A DNA stretch of 64,000 bases from Phylloscopus collybita. Its lineage: Eukaryota > Chordata > Aves > Passeriformes > Phylloscopidae. Each line of letters begins with the position of its first letter. Position 1 is the first letter of the stretch. The notes under the pieces are model-generated. The model ran no database searches, was not told the origin of the DNA, and was given only the letters and a program-made list of their open reading frames with translations. The translations under genes and the position numbers were made by a program. The stretch lies in NCBI GenBank assembly GCA_027886175.1, contig JAJNNQ010000045.1, positions 1,231,001 to 1,295,000 on the forward strand. Direction: 5' to 3'. This document shows, in pieces, positions 1-10,992 of the stretch.

Positions 1-451
1 GTGCCTAGGGAGCCCAGAATACTTCGACCTGCTGGAAATTCAGCAACTCCTTTCTTCTCTAATGCTATCCAGTCTGACAGTGACATCTTAATGCACGATC
101 AGCACTCACCAAATGACATAAAAAAGGGAGAAAAGTACAAACCCTATCATCCCCCCGTTACACTGCACATCTTACTCCTCACTAAATGAATGTGTTGAAG
201 CATGTGATTGCCATGGGCAGAGACAAACCCATGCAAAGCTGCTGGTCACACTGGAGCCCAGAGCAGGCTGTGCTGACAGACACCAGTGCCCCTTCCCTCA
301 CTGCAAAAGGCTGGAATGGGGTTCAGGGCTTGTGCTCCTGCAATTCTCCATCTCCTCCTGCTCCTCCCTCCTAACCACAGTGCTGATGTCTGTGATGAAC
401 ACACCCTGGGAGCAGGGGGAGTCACAGCAATTGAAGAAAAAATTAGCAATG
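1..451. other. Non-coding stretch, nothing recognised
   Basis: Unique-looking sequence. Short open frames of about 60 codons occur on both strands but have no recognisable domain and no splice-site context. I see no repeat family or RNA gene here. Confidence 0.6.
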
Positions 452-600
452 CACAGAATCACAGATGGATTTGGGAAGAGTGACTGATGGTGGCTTTAAA
501 GAAGTCAGAATGGTTTTGGGGGGAAAGGGCCTTAAAAATCACTGAGTTCCACCCCCCTTCCACCAGACCTGGCTGCTCCAACACTGCCCACCTGAAACTC
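452..600 (-). mobile_element. CR1 LINE 3' end remnant
   Basis: Read on the plus strand, this segment is the reverse complement of the CR1 tail: an 'agaatcacag' start, a 'ggttttgggg' stretch, 'gggccttaaaaatcac', 'gagttccacccccc' and 'accagacctggctgctcc'. CR1 is the dominant bird LINE and inserts as short 5'-truncated copies. The copy is diverged and appears interrupted near 475-510, where the tail motif is partly repeated. There is no coding capacity. The strand follows from the tail lying at the low coordinate. Confidence 0.75.
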
Positions 601-1094
601 TTGTTCACACGGAGTACAAATGCTTAAAAATAAGTTTCTTTCAGCAAGTCCTTGATAAAAGCTTTTACAAAGCTAATCCCCTTGAAAAACTGGGGCAAGG
701 ATGTACTAATTACAGAGTAATGCTAACTACTGCAGACAAAATTCAGCTTAAATATCTTACTTTGCAATATTAACCATTAAACCATAAAAACCAGCAGGGG
801 AGAAAGAAAAGGATGATCTCTTTTGACACTAACAGACAAGGAGGACATGATTTCATGGAAATCTACAACATTAAAAGTATTATGAAGTTCTCCAAAGGAA
901 AATATCCAAGGTATGATATTGAGCAAACTCCCGATCACCTTAACATAATATACATGTGTATCTTCAGGAGGATGATATAAAGCTGCACTTGATTTCTTTG
1001 TACAGTCCAGATCAGAGTTAGATTAGTTAATAAGGTTTCTTGGCTTTCTTGTCATAAACTGTGATATAAAACATCACTTTTTGATTAAGGTATT
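601..1094. other. AT-rich non-coding stretch
   Basis: AT-rich single-copy sequence with no open frame of note and no recognised repeat. Confidence 0.55.
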
Positions 1095-1205
1095 TGGACT
1101 AGGACAGGAAATCTCATTTCACTTCCCAGCTCTTCCACAGCATCCTTGAACGACCTCAGGCAAGACATGAAGATACAGATCCTTACAGCTAAAATAAAAT
1201 CAATA
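1095..1205 (+). mobile_element. MIR-type SINE relic
   Basis: The run from about 1125 (ctcttccacagcatccttg), through 'gacctcaggcaagaca' to 'agatccttacagctaaaat', follows the MIR core: 'gctctgcca', 'gaccttgggcaagtca', 'catctgtaaaat'. MIR/CORE-SINEs are ancient and survive in birds only as old, low-copy fossils. This copy is strongly diverged, and the assignment rests on order and spacing of three short blocks. A chance match is possible but less likely given two better copies elsewhere in the window. Confidence 0.5.
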
Positions 1206-3984
1206 GGCATTAGGCATCGTGGAGCTTTACAAACCTCGGGTGTCTGTCTGCTGCACCTGAACGTGGCACCTTTGTCCTGCTGCCACGAGCCCCAGGATCC
1301 CAGCAGGGCTGGGGAAAGACTTGCAGACCACTCCAGGTTCAACTGCTGAGAGCTGCCCTGTGGGAGGGTGGTTAAATCTGCACTGCCTGCCTGGCAGAGG
1401 GTGGAGAGAGCCTAGGGTGGGATATTTCTGTGCCTTTATTCCCCAGGGGAACAAGGTGAAGAGTAATTTTTTTCTTGCAGTCTTACAAAAAAACAACTCA
1501 GTGTCTGAATTCTCTGTCCAAGCCTTGCCTACAGATGCTGATCTCAGTGGTGTTACAGAGAGCAAACAGCAAAAGTCATGTTGCAAATTAGAGGACAGAA
1601 AAGCAGGAATGCTCCTCTCTTGGACAGGCAGGAAGCTGAACAAGACAGGCCCTGAAGGAGGGATGGATCACAATAAATCCCCAATTTCTTCTTTCCATGC
1701 AGAGCAGTTTCTTAGAGTCACTAATCACCGGTAAAGGCTGCAGTGAAGACAGCAGGCTCATTAGTCTTCTCTGATTCTACATCACACAGGCACAAGGTAG
1801 ATGAGATTGATTTTTGCCTGCTCCCAAAGGAACCAGGTGTGCAAGGCTCTCCCTCAGAGTGGTGCCATCAGGAAAAGGCTGTGTGCAAACACAGATCCTG
1901 AGCTGCCCCATCTCCCACCTTCACTTCATTTCCCATCCCGTTTGCTCAAGATACGAGGCTGCTCATGTCCTCATGACAACTTCAGATAACAAAATACATC
2001 GGCAGATTGGTCAAGAAATCAGCTTTCACAGTGATTCATCATCTCTTCCTGCCTCTGAGAAGGACATTTTCTACTTAGCATTCATTCAGGGCTGGAACCT
2101 CTCCAGCAGCACCGTAAGCAAGCAGCGTTTTCCTCTTTTGGAGACAGCAAATGTGCAAGCACTGAAAAGCTTCCAAGGGACATCACTGGAAAGGAGACCC
2201 TGAGCAGAGGGACTCACTCCAAACCCAGAGCTTTCAAATGGAGAAAGGAAGGCAGAGTCATCTCAACATCAGCCTCAGATTTTATGGCTCTTTCAGCTTG
2301 ATAGATGCAGCAAGATGAGATCAAGTGCCCCAAAGGAGGTTTTATCATTCCCATTTAAATGCCAACTTTAACAGTTTGGGAGCAGCCAGTGGAACATTTT
2401 CAGGGGCAGGAGATCACCTTTAACAAAGCAGTCCAAGATAACACATTTCCTGACCACAAATATCTTGCACATGTGTTTTATTCCCCTTGGAAGCAACAGT
2501 ACCCCTGGAAATGATGTAGAACTCCATTTACTAAATCCATTTGTGAGCTGGATGGGCTCAGCCTCTGCCCTCAACCCAGTGAAGATGTGTCAGCTGCTGC
2601 TGCCATGACCAGTTGGTTTCTGTCCTAACTGGGCACTGCCACTGGCCAGTGGCAGAGCTCTGCCCTCAGGTGACAGTGACCAAAGGCAGGGCCACAGCCC
2701 CACTGCTGATTGCTGTGCTCCTGTGCAAGTCAGAGCACGAGGCACCCACTTTGAAACACACTGAAGATGAAGGTGCATTATGAATCAGGTGGCAAGAAAA
2801 ATCCCATGTAGATGGAACTGTGTATGCAAATCAGATGTGGGATATGCACATCTCATTTACAAGTCAGGTATCTTCAGATTCCAGCTCCTGTAGTTCTCAG
2901 TGGGTTGGGTTTTTTTACAGCTCTGCCAGTGTATCTGCTTTTTGGCTGTGTTTAAAGCTCCAAAAATATTTGTGCAGAAAGATCCCCATTCCTTCTCAAC
3001 AGAGAACCTGCCTGCTGGAAAAACACCTACCAAGTGAACCATTCAGCAGGCATGTAAAGCTGATATAATATCTGCACTTGGCAGAGGCAATGGATTTAAA
3101 GAAAGCACACGCTGAACGGCTTAGTAAGGAGAATAACAGCATATAAGTGCTGAATATCGTGGTGAAACAACTAAGGAAGTAACCCTAAGGTGAACTGAAG
3201 TAGTTTTTCACACTTGCTGGCCGTGGACAAAGTCCATGGGGCAAGGAAAAGTCAGGTCTGTGGGTGCCAGCCCCAGGCTCCCACTGCATTGGACACGACT
3301 GCAGCTTCCCAAGTTTCCTTTTCCAAGGGCTGCTTCAGACCAGGAGCAATGGTAACAACTGCTTGATGGCAGCTGTCTGAAGAGAGCTCCAGTTCAGCTG
3401 CACAGCTTCTCTGGCTGTCTGTGGAGCTGCCTGAGTAGAGAGGAAAAGACCTTGAAATGTGCTGGGTCCTCTGAGAAATAAACTCAGCAGCTGCAATTTC
3501 ATCACACAGCAAACCCAGTTTGTGTGGAGTCCCTTGGACTGGGAGCTTCAGGGAATTGGATTATACTGTGTTCAACCCAAAGCTGGAGAACACCAGTCTG
3601 GGGAAGGTGAAGAAGCAGTTTTCTTTCCAGAAAGTCAATATATGCTTGCAAGCTTCACTAAGGAGCACTCTGCAGCATGGCTGTGTTCCTCTCTCCCAAT
3701 CTCGGGCTGGATCTCCTGTCTCAGACCATGTAATTTCCCTTATTAGTATTTGTGAAATGTTTGTGTTACTCTTCTAATCCTACTCTTTTGTTGTAAATTC
3801 TCTTTAAGGCTGTGTGCTGCTCTCATGGTCTCTCCTCTGCTGAAGTCAAGCACAAGTAGAGTGAACAGGAACCCAAAGCAGTGTAAGGAAAACACTGAGC
3901 AGAGCAGCGGGATAAATCCTGAGCTCGTGGAACTCATGCAAATGGGAATGGCTGGGTAAAAACTGAGAGGAGCCAGGTCAGTGA
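1206..3984. other. Non-coding stretch, no gene recognised
   Basis: Unique sequence with overlapping short frames on both strands (up to about 138 codons) that show no domain, no signal peptide and no conserved motif. I see no tandem repeat or mobile element. Confidence 0.55.
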
Positions 3985-4041
3985 ACCAAATGGGTTTTAA
4001 GCTCCCTTCCAACCCAGGCCATTCCACAATTCTACAATTCC
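3985..4041 (+). mobile_element. CR1 LINE 3' tail remnant
   Basis: The stretch 'tgggttttaagctccc' then 'ttccaacccaggccattc' and 'acaattctacaattcc' matches the last 50 or so bases of CR1, which end in a short octamer-like repeat (here 'aattctac' repeated). The 5' boundary is unclear because the copy is short. It is non-coding. Confidence 0.7.
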
Positions 4042-4728
4042 CTGTCTGCTTTCCCTGTCTTTTTTCCTTCTTATGAATGTTTAAAACAAAAGAGAGCGAG
4101 CCGGTGCCAGTGAATGTCCTGGGGAAATCAGACAAAAATGTGACCAACTTCAGGCTGCAGTTATAAACCAGCTCTTATTCAAATTTACAAAAACCATGGA
4201 CCCTGGGGCTTTCAGTAGCTGCACTTCTGGAAGTCTGATGGACAAACCTTTATTTTACAGTTCATAAAGCAAAGCTTAACAACGCTGCCTTCCTAATGCC
4301 ATCCAGAGCTCCTGCTCATTGTAAATTTAAAAAGAAGCTTATTGAAAGTGGAACCAGCATAAATACTGGAGGTAGATCCATTACATTTCATGATACAGTT
4401 ATTTGGTGGTAGTTCACTCCTCCTGCTCAAGGATAATAAAAGGGAAAATGTCCCCATGACATTCAGTGGCAGAAATGTCATTGCTGAAGTGCCTATGATG
4501 TGCAATTAACATTTTTAAGGATTCATTTAAACGGATACTGTCACGGCTGATAGATCTGAGATTACACCAACTAGCTAAGCTTGGACTTCTGCCTAATTCA
4601 GCATCTCACTACCAAGTTCACCCTCGCATTTCTGGATATTTATATTGTTCTTCCTCCTTATGGCTGCTGCATTGAGGTTACTATAAAAAATGGATCATTT
4701 TACAGACTTATCATTTTATGACTTATCA
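4042..4728. other. AT-rich non-coding stretch
   Basis: AT-rich unique sequence between two CR1 tails. I see nothing else in it. Confidence 0.55.
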
Positions 4729-4857
4729 CTCAAGGCCAGGCTGGATGGCACTGGGAGGAACTGGTCTAATGGAAAGTGTCCCTGCCCATGGTAAGGGGTT
4801 GGAACTGGAGGATCTTTAAGGTCCCTCCCAACCCAAACCATTCTTGGATTCTCTGAC
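4729..4857 (+). mobile_element. CR1 LINE 3' end
   Basis: A clear CR1 terminus: 'caaggccaggctggatgg', 'aaagtgtccctgcccatgg', 'gatctttaaggtccctccc' and 'aacccaaaccattcttgg'. The order is exactly that of the CR1 3' untranslated region, so the element is on the plus strand and truncated at its 5' side. It is better preserved than the copies at 452 and 3985. Confidence 0.88.
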
Positions 4858-6666
4858 TTCTCCCCCACTCCATCACTAATGTTGGATCACAATCAGAGTT
4901 TCTATCAAAAAAACACATTTTCCTTTTTTTAACGTTCTGCTTTCCACAAACAAGTTGTAATTTTCACAACGAAAACCACTTTGTTTTGAAGAGAAAAGTA
5001 AGTTGTGGGGCAAAAGCTGTTTGGTGTTAGGGTGGATTGAGAGAGAAGCCACTGTGTGTTGTGAATGAAGGCACTGCCACGTGCAGGGTGGAGGTCTCAG
5101 CTCTGGGCTCTGTGTCTATGAGGAGAAGTCCTGGATCTTTGCTCCTTGGCATTTGTACCTGCTCCAGCAGAAAATCTGTCTTTAAGCAAAACGTTCATCC
5201 AAGTTTATAGGAGGCTGCAGCTACTTTTGGAGGTTTCCTGGGCATGTGAGTGTTTGTGTTTGCAGCTGAGAGGTTCCTGCTCAGAGCTGAGAGTGGCCAT
5301 GGCTCCCCAGGCAGGGCACAGAGGCTCCTGTCTGACTGTCAGCCACACACAGAGCAATGTGTCCTCAATATTTCACCAAGACAAATGAAGGAGACATGAT
5401 CCTAATGTTAAATGGCCTGGGAGAAGAGCAAGTGCCTCCTCCACTGACAAAACACTTGCAGAGAGACTGGGAGAGCAGCTCTGAAGTGATGACTCTGACA
5501 TCTGTGCCTCTGTCCAGATCTGCCTTTCCCCTACAGCACCTCAATTAGAAAATTGCCATGTCTGATTTGTTGGGAAACCTCAGCTTCAGATGTGCTAAAT
5601 CAGGCAAAGCAAGGAAACACAATGGACACGGAGGAGGCTTTGGAGAGATGTGCTTTACAGAGGTGACTTTCCACTGCTAGGAAAACAATTCCATCTTCAC
5701 CTGAGCCCCAGGAAGAGTGCAGGAGTGCTAGGGGGAACCACAGGCTCCACGATACCAGCATACTCTTTAAACAACAGCAAGATTTCTATTGCAGAAAGTA
5801 ATAAATCAAGAGCCTAGCACAGAGCCCCTCCCTGCAGCACCTTCCTTTCAGCACAGAGAGCAGAGCGAGCAGGAAACCATCCACCCAGGAAAATTTGTGT
5901 CAGCCTCTCTCCAACCTCCCAAAGCTGCACCCTCCTGTGCCTGAGACATCAGCGTGGTGCCCAGCCTCTGCTCCTGCCCCTCCTCTGGCTCCAGTCAATG
6001 GCTGGGCTGGCTTTGATAGCCATGGCAGTGGGGCCACTGCTCCAGTGTCACCTCTGCTGTGCCCTCAGGCGCTCTCCCCAGCAGCACTGTCAGCTTCCAG
6101 AAAGCAGGACAGTTTGAAAGTATTTTCTAAAGCCCAAGGCAAAGCAAGAGATGACCTTTTCCACCAGCAGAGAGCTCTTACAGGCTGCTATTGAATATTC
6201 CACCAGCTGTAATGCTCTGCTCCCACTGATGAGCTGGCTGCACTGCACGAGGGATGGGTTTTCCTTTTGCTGTCCCTCTCCTCACCCTGATTCCATGACC
6301 TGGGGTCACAGTGTGGTTCTGCCTTTGTTCCTGCCCTCCCAGGGACCAGCCCTGTGCCATGGCATCACTTGTCACCGGGCTGCCAAGGACTGCACAGGAC
6401 ACAGGAGCTCTTTCTCTGCTTGGGCATTGTTTGAACAGAAACAGAAACTTCCCCTTCCACGTACTCAATGCAGAGATAAAACCTGATCAAACCTCTGCAG
6501 GGCAAGGTGACACAAAGCTGAGTTCCCAGGAGTGTTCTCAGCTCTGCTGCTCTGGTGAGGGTGAGCTGTGCTCAGCCAACGTGGCACACACAGAGCTGGC
6601 AAGCACAGGGCACAAATCCCTGCAAACATCCTGCTGTGCCTGCTGCAGAACACACAGCCTGTACCA
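4858..6666. other. Non-coding stretch, no gene recognised
   Basis: Unique sequence. The part at 5890-6660 is richer in G+C and therefore carries longer chance frames on both strands, none with a domain. I see no repeat. Confidence 0.55.
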
Positions 6667-6682
6667 GAGAGAGAGAGAGAGG
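6667..6682. repeat. (GA)n microsatellite
   Basis: About eight GA units in a row, uninterrupted. It is short enough to be common background. Confidence 0.85.
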
Positions 6683-8899
6683 ATCCTCCCATTCTAGATG
6701 GGAGAATCTTCAGAGCCTGTTATACATTCCAAACATGCTCAAATCTACATGACATCCAATCAAAATCTTCTTGAAAATGGACAAATATTTTCTTAATAAT
6801 TTTTCACAGCATTGCCAACTCTTCCAAGAATTAGTTTTCACTAGGAAGTTGGCTGTTATTTTTGCAGATAGGATATCTGTGCTATCCAGTTATTTCTATA
6901 AAGAGACTTGGCCTTTAGGACTAATTTAAAGGGTTTCCCAAAGCAGATGGAGCTTTTTGAATATAGAAAAAGGGATTTACAGGATTACCGAGCTCCAAGG
7001 ATTCAAATATAAAGACAAAATTATGCCTAAGGCAAGGAAGAAATGCTCTAGGCTATCAGAGATTGTCTCTTCTTCCTCAGTAGATGATACCTAGTGTAAA
7101 TTGACATTATTTCCTGACATCAGTAGATTTTTATTCAATTCCTCTTGCTGATGATGTGGTTCACAGATCATCAAGAAGACACTAAATGTCTTGGTGAAGA
7201 GGACAGAGAAAGGGAAGAGAAAAACCAGAGAATGTCTAAAGTGGCTGCATTAAATTATCATAGAGCACTCCCATGTTCTACCTGTGCCAGCAGACACAAA
7301 AAAAAAAGGAGCTTCTGGAATCACTGATGTAATTTACTGGCAAGCACAAAAGCATCTGTGACCAGCCAAAGGCTGAGGACATGGAACTTGTGAATGAAAT
7401 GCTGTGTGTGTGTGTACAGTGGGAAGTGACACAGACACCAGAAAACACTCTGGACAGGCTGAATTTGTCAAGCTGAGATTGTATCTGCTCCCCTTCCCTG
7501 CTCCCAGCTCTCCAATTCTCCCTCAGATTGACATTATCCCCTGCCAGCCGAGCTCCTGTGACATGAACCACGCAGCCTGGGCCCTCCCCATGCACTGCCA
7601 GAGGGGATCCAGAGCACATCTCCTGCTTGCTGACAAATCCTCTGCCCTGCTCGCTGGCCCTGCCTCTCTGCCTCCTCCCTGGCTCTGCAGATGGGATGAG
7701 GCTCCAGTGGCTTCTGGAAGGTGCCCGTGGTGCTCAGAGTCTGTGGGGTCGTGGGGTGGCTCTGTGATCTCACACCACTCATCTGTCTTCCCTGGACTCC
7801 TATTAAGCCTGCCAGAAGAATTGGCTCAATGCAAAAAAAACCCAGGAGCTCCTTAAAAATATATTGGCACATCTGAGCTGAACTTTCTCGGGTGAAGAAG
7901 TTATAAAAAAATGGCTCTGCTGTGAACTCTGAAGTATCAATTTGTTAAAGAGGCAGCGATTTCCCTCTCTGAACAAAGGTCTTTGTGCTGTGAAGCCTTG
8001 CAAAAAGGCAAATGATGTGTGCTAGAAACATTTTCAGAGGTGGTGATATGAGGGGCTGGGTGATGCACAATGCTTCAAAAACAAATGAAGGCTGCCCAAA
8101 TAGCTGCTCCCCAGCAAGCTGGAGTTACAGTTTAAATCTTGGCACTGTATTTATCAATATTTTCATTCCCAGCTGCATTTCCTGACATTTATGGCAAAAG
8201 AAAATTCTGCAAAAGGTCAGCACAGGACTCCAGTGTTATTAAGTGTGTGATCTAACAAAAGAGCAGATGACTTTCACTCACACTTGCCTGATCATTCTGT
8301 AAACTCCCAAAAAACAGACCCTGAACCAAACAAAGATCCATCCTGGGTGAAACCACACACCTGCAGGAAGCCAGCACTTCAAGGCAGGCCTGAATTATGG
8401 CTTAGACTCTGTCTGCCTGTTTTGCCTTTTTTTTTTTTGAATACTGGCACAACACTGTCCTGAGTGGGGTCTTACATCGAAAAGATGGTTTCACTGAAGG
8501 GGAGACTCTGTGACCACACTGGGACTGAGCAAACAAGAAATGTGAGAGGATGGCTATGAGTTCCATTGATAAACTGAAAAATGAATTGTTCCAGATCCCA
8601 CCAAGCACCTGCAGAAGCTCCAGCCCCCAGGGCTGTGCCTGGATTGCAAGGGAAGCCCCTTCCTTCCACACTCCCCAAAAAGTCAGCACAGGAACTCTGT
8701 GGCTGAACTGAAGCTCCACATCCTCCATCCCTCTCTGGTGGCTTTGCTGCAAGACTGCACTTGCACTTCCTTTTCCACGAGCACATTTCCCTTTGTTTTT
8801 CCCCACATTGCTTCTCAGACTTTTGGGAAATTCCATAATACCACACCAAAAGCTCCCAGCAGCAGCCAGAATTGCTTTTATTGCTCTTTAACACAGTGC
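6683..8899. other. Non-coding stretch, no gene recognised
   Basis: Mostly AT-rich to about 7400, then mixed. It contains only short A or T runs (for example near 7300 and 8430). No frame over about 150 codons and none with a domain. Confidence 0.55.
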
Positions 8900-9200
8900 T
8901 GAATTTAAATGGCCAATGTAGATGCCTCTCTCACACATGAATACAAACTGCTGCATAGCAAAACTTTATTTTATCAAATTAAAATGCACTATAGCACGAA
9001 TTTATGGTATCTTTGCTCATAAGTGGTTTTATGCATCTGATTTTTTTTTTTTTGTCTTTTAGGGTTTTGGCAGTAGATGGAAAGCAATCAAAGTCCCATT
9101 TGAAGCAGCCGTGTAAGCAATTCTCATTTACAGAAGACAATGAAAAATTAATCTAAAATGAGTGTAACTAAGTTTTCATAGAAACAACAAAACCACTCAG
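8900..9200. other. AT-rich block, possibly conserved non-coding
   Basis: An AT-rich block without recognisable repeats that contains the exon-like segment 9063-9112. Its low repeat content and long balanced AT sequence resemble vertebrate conserved non-coding DNA, but conservation cannot be seen from one sequence. Confidence 0.3.
9063..9112 (+). other. Candidate 50-bp exon with strong splice sites
   Basis: The segment is preceded by a T-rich polypyrimidine tract at about 9042-9060 ending in a canonical 'cttttag', with a branch-point-like 'ctgat' about 25 bases before the AG. It is followed at 9113 by 'gtaagc', a good 5' splice site. Two of the three forward frames are open across the 50 bases. 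The length is not a multiple of three, so skipping would shift a frame. There is no known protein match that I recognise, and it could equally be an exon of a long non-coding RNA or a chance arrangement. Confidence 0.25.
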
Positions 9201-9271
9201 ACATTATCATTTTCAACAGCTGTTTACTGTCTTCATCTACAAAATCACCTGTCAAATTTTACTGTTGCCTC

Positions 9272-9283
9272 GGGGGGGGGGGG
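9272..9283. repeat. Poly-G tract (12 G)
   Basis: Twelve uninterrupted G on the plus strand. Exact length is prone to sequencing error. Confidence 0.9.
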
Positions 9284-9401
9284 AAAAGCCAACCCCAAGT
9301 GCCTCTGTGAGTTAATAAAATGCTCCACATGTAACACAGACACTGAGGCTCCCTTTCTTTCAATTATAACCCTTGGCAGGCACGATGGAGGTGATGTTCC
9401 A

Positions 9402-9419
9402 CCCCCCCCCCCCCCCCCC
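9402..9419. repeat. Poly-C tract (18 C)
   Basis: Eighteen uninterrupted C on the plus strand, about 120 bases after a poly-G tract. Such tracts are length-unstable and hard to sequence, so the true length may differ. Confidence 0.9.
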
Positions 9420-9531
9420 TCTCCTGCAGGGTTGAATTCTACAAGTTTAACTCCAGGAGAACAAATCCAGCCATGGCTGGTGGGTAAAGCTGGGTGTTCC
9501 TCTCTCTGTCCTGCTCCGTGGAACATCTGCC

Positions 9532-9834
9532 TGTCCCTGTGGGACACATTGAACGAGGCAGGAGTGATTCAGGAAGAGGCTGCGTGGTCCTTGCAAGCAA
9601 GAGACCCACGGTTTATTTTTCTGACTCCTTTTGTACTTTTTCAGATGTGCCCACCTTAGAGGTGGGACCTTTGGGAACCATTGGTCAGTTCCAGAGACCA
9701 CCACACGAAGTCCCTCCTCTGGGAACAGATGTGGAAAACAAGGTAGTTTACATTGTGTGACCTTGTGTACCAAAAAGTGCTTGGGAATAGAATTCCCCAA
9801 AACCAAAACATGGTAGGCACGAAACGTGGCAACA
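9532..9834 (-). mobile_element. Solo LTR, ERVK-like family A
   Basis: A 303-bp solo long terminal repeat. On the minus strand it starts TGTTGCC and ends GGGACA. It is flanked by perfect 6-bp direct repeats TCTGCC (9526-9531 and 9835-9840), the duplication size typical of class II (ERVK) retroviruses. A second copy at 21669-21974, in the opposite orientation, matches along its whole length and defines the same ends. An AATAAA polyadenylation signal is present in sense (in 'gaaaaataaacc'). No gag, pol or env sequence adjoins it, so the provirus collapsed by LTR-LTR recombination. The family name is inferred from duplication size only. Confidence 0.85.
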
Positions 9835-9840
9835 TCTGCC

Positions 9841-10899
9841 TGCCGTGCCAAGGAGCAAAGGCACATCTGCCACTCCTGGAAAGCTCCAAAACACAGCTCC
9901 CTGCACGTGAAATGCCAGCAGCTGAAGGGGAGGCCAGGAGGGATGGCAGCAGAGTATGGGAATGGGGAATGGGGAATGGGGATTCCCATCCCAGCAGCGG
10001 TTGGTGAGCTGGGGAGGGCTTTGCTCAGCATTGCTGGTTAATCCCAGCAATGTGTGCCATGGGAAGGGTGCCAAACAAACATCAGAAGGAACCCGAAGGG
10101 CTCAGGGGCCCTGCTGCTGGCTGGCAGTCTGATCCCCTGGCACGGGAATCACCAGGGACAGCCCAACCTTCTGCTGGTGGCTGGGGCTGACCCAGGCAGC
10201 ACAGGGCAGCAGCCCAGCAGAGGCAGGCAGACAGCAGAGACAAACACACAGCGGCTGAATTCAGTGTCCTTCGCACGCAGATTGGCAGGCTGAACGCTCT
10301 CAAAAGGCTGTCTCGAGTGCTGCTGCTGTCCCTAATTTCAGATTTAGGAGAGGGGAAGGAGTTAATTATCGAAGGGCAGCTACGGGGAGTGGGATGCACA
10401 GCTCCTATTGACTTCCTTAATGGTGGTAAAATGTGCAAATCCTGTGGACTGTAGCTGAATTTAAATTACAATGATTACAAAATATAAAGCCTAAAAAAGA
10501 GGATTTATACATGAGCAGCTTTAGCCGAGACACAGACTCCCTCAAGACCTACATTTTGTTTACATGCAAAGCAGCCTCCTGAATGCCTAAATCCTGACAG
10601 CGATTATTTCTGTATCTCACCACCCTCCTCACGGGGCTCTGAACCATCATTCCTGCTGCTGAATGCCCTGGGGAATAGCTCCTGGTTCTGGGTTCATCCC
10701 CACTTTCTGGCCACTGTCCAGCAAAGCACTTTCACTGTGCAAACAGCCCTGCTGCCTTCCGAGGGGCTGCTCATGTGATGCACAAGCCCATAAGGACACT
10801 GTTGCTTAAACAGATCCATAACATCAACAACAATAGCAATGCATTTCTCGTGCTGCTTTCAGACGGGATTTTCATGCACAGCTCTGGGGAGGACAGCAC
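9841..10899. other. Non-coding stretch with short GGGGAAT repeat
   Basis: At 9957-9985 there are three tandem 'ggggaat' units followed by their partial inverse. At 10440-10640 the sequence is AT-rich and unique and could be conserved non-coding DNA. No gene is recognised. Confidence 0.5.
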
Positions 10900-10992
10900 T
10901 ATTAACCTATTTCGTGTTAGCAGAGCTGGGGGACAGATAAATGAAGTGACTTGCCCAAGGTCATGCAGGAGTTCAGGGGAGAAATGAGGACA
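10900..10992 (-). mobile_element. MIR-type SINE relic
   Basis: The plus strand carries 'gaagtgacttgcccaagg' followed by 'tcatgcagg', which is the reverse complement of the most conserved part of the MIR core (tgtgaccttgggcaagtcac). The flanks 'gagctgggggacagata' before it fit the neighbouring MIR 'ctcagtttcc' region. MIR elements in birds are very old (amniote or earlier), so a copy this recognisable may have been kept by selection. No coding capacity. Confidence 0.72.

Noticed and set aside
9245..9547. Minus-strand frame with a run of glycines
   Set aside because: The glycines are the poly-C tract read in reverse; the frame depends on the exact tract length.
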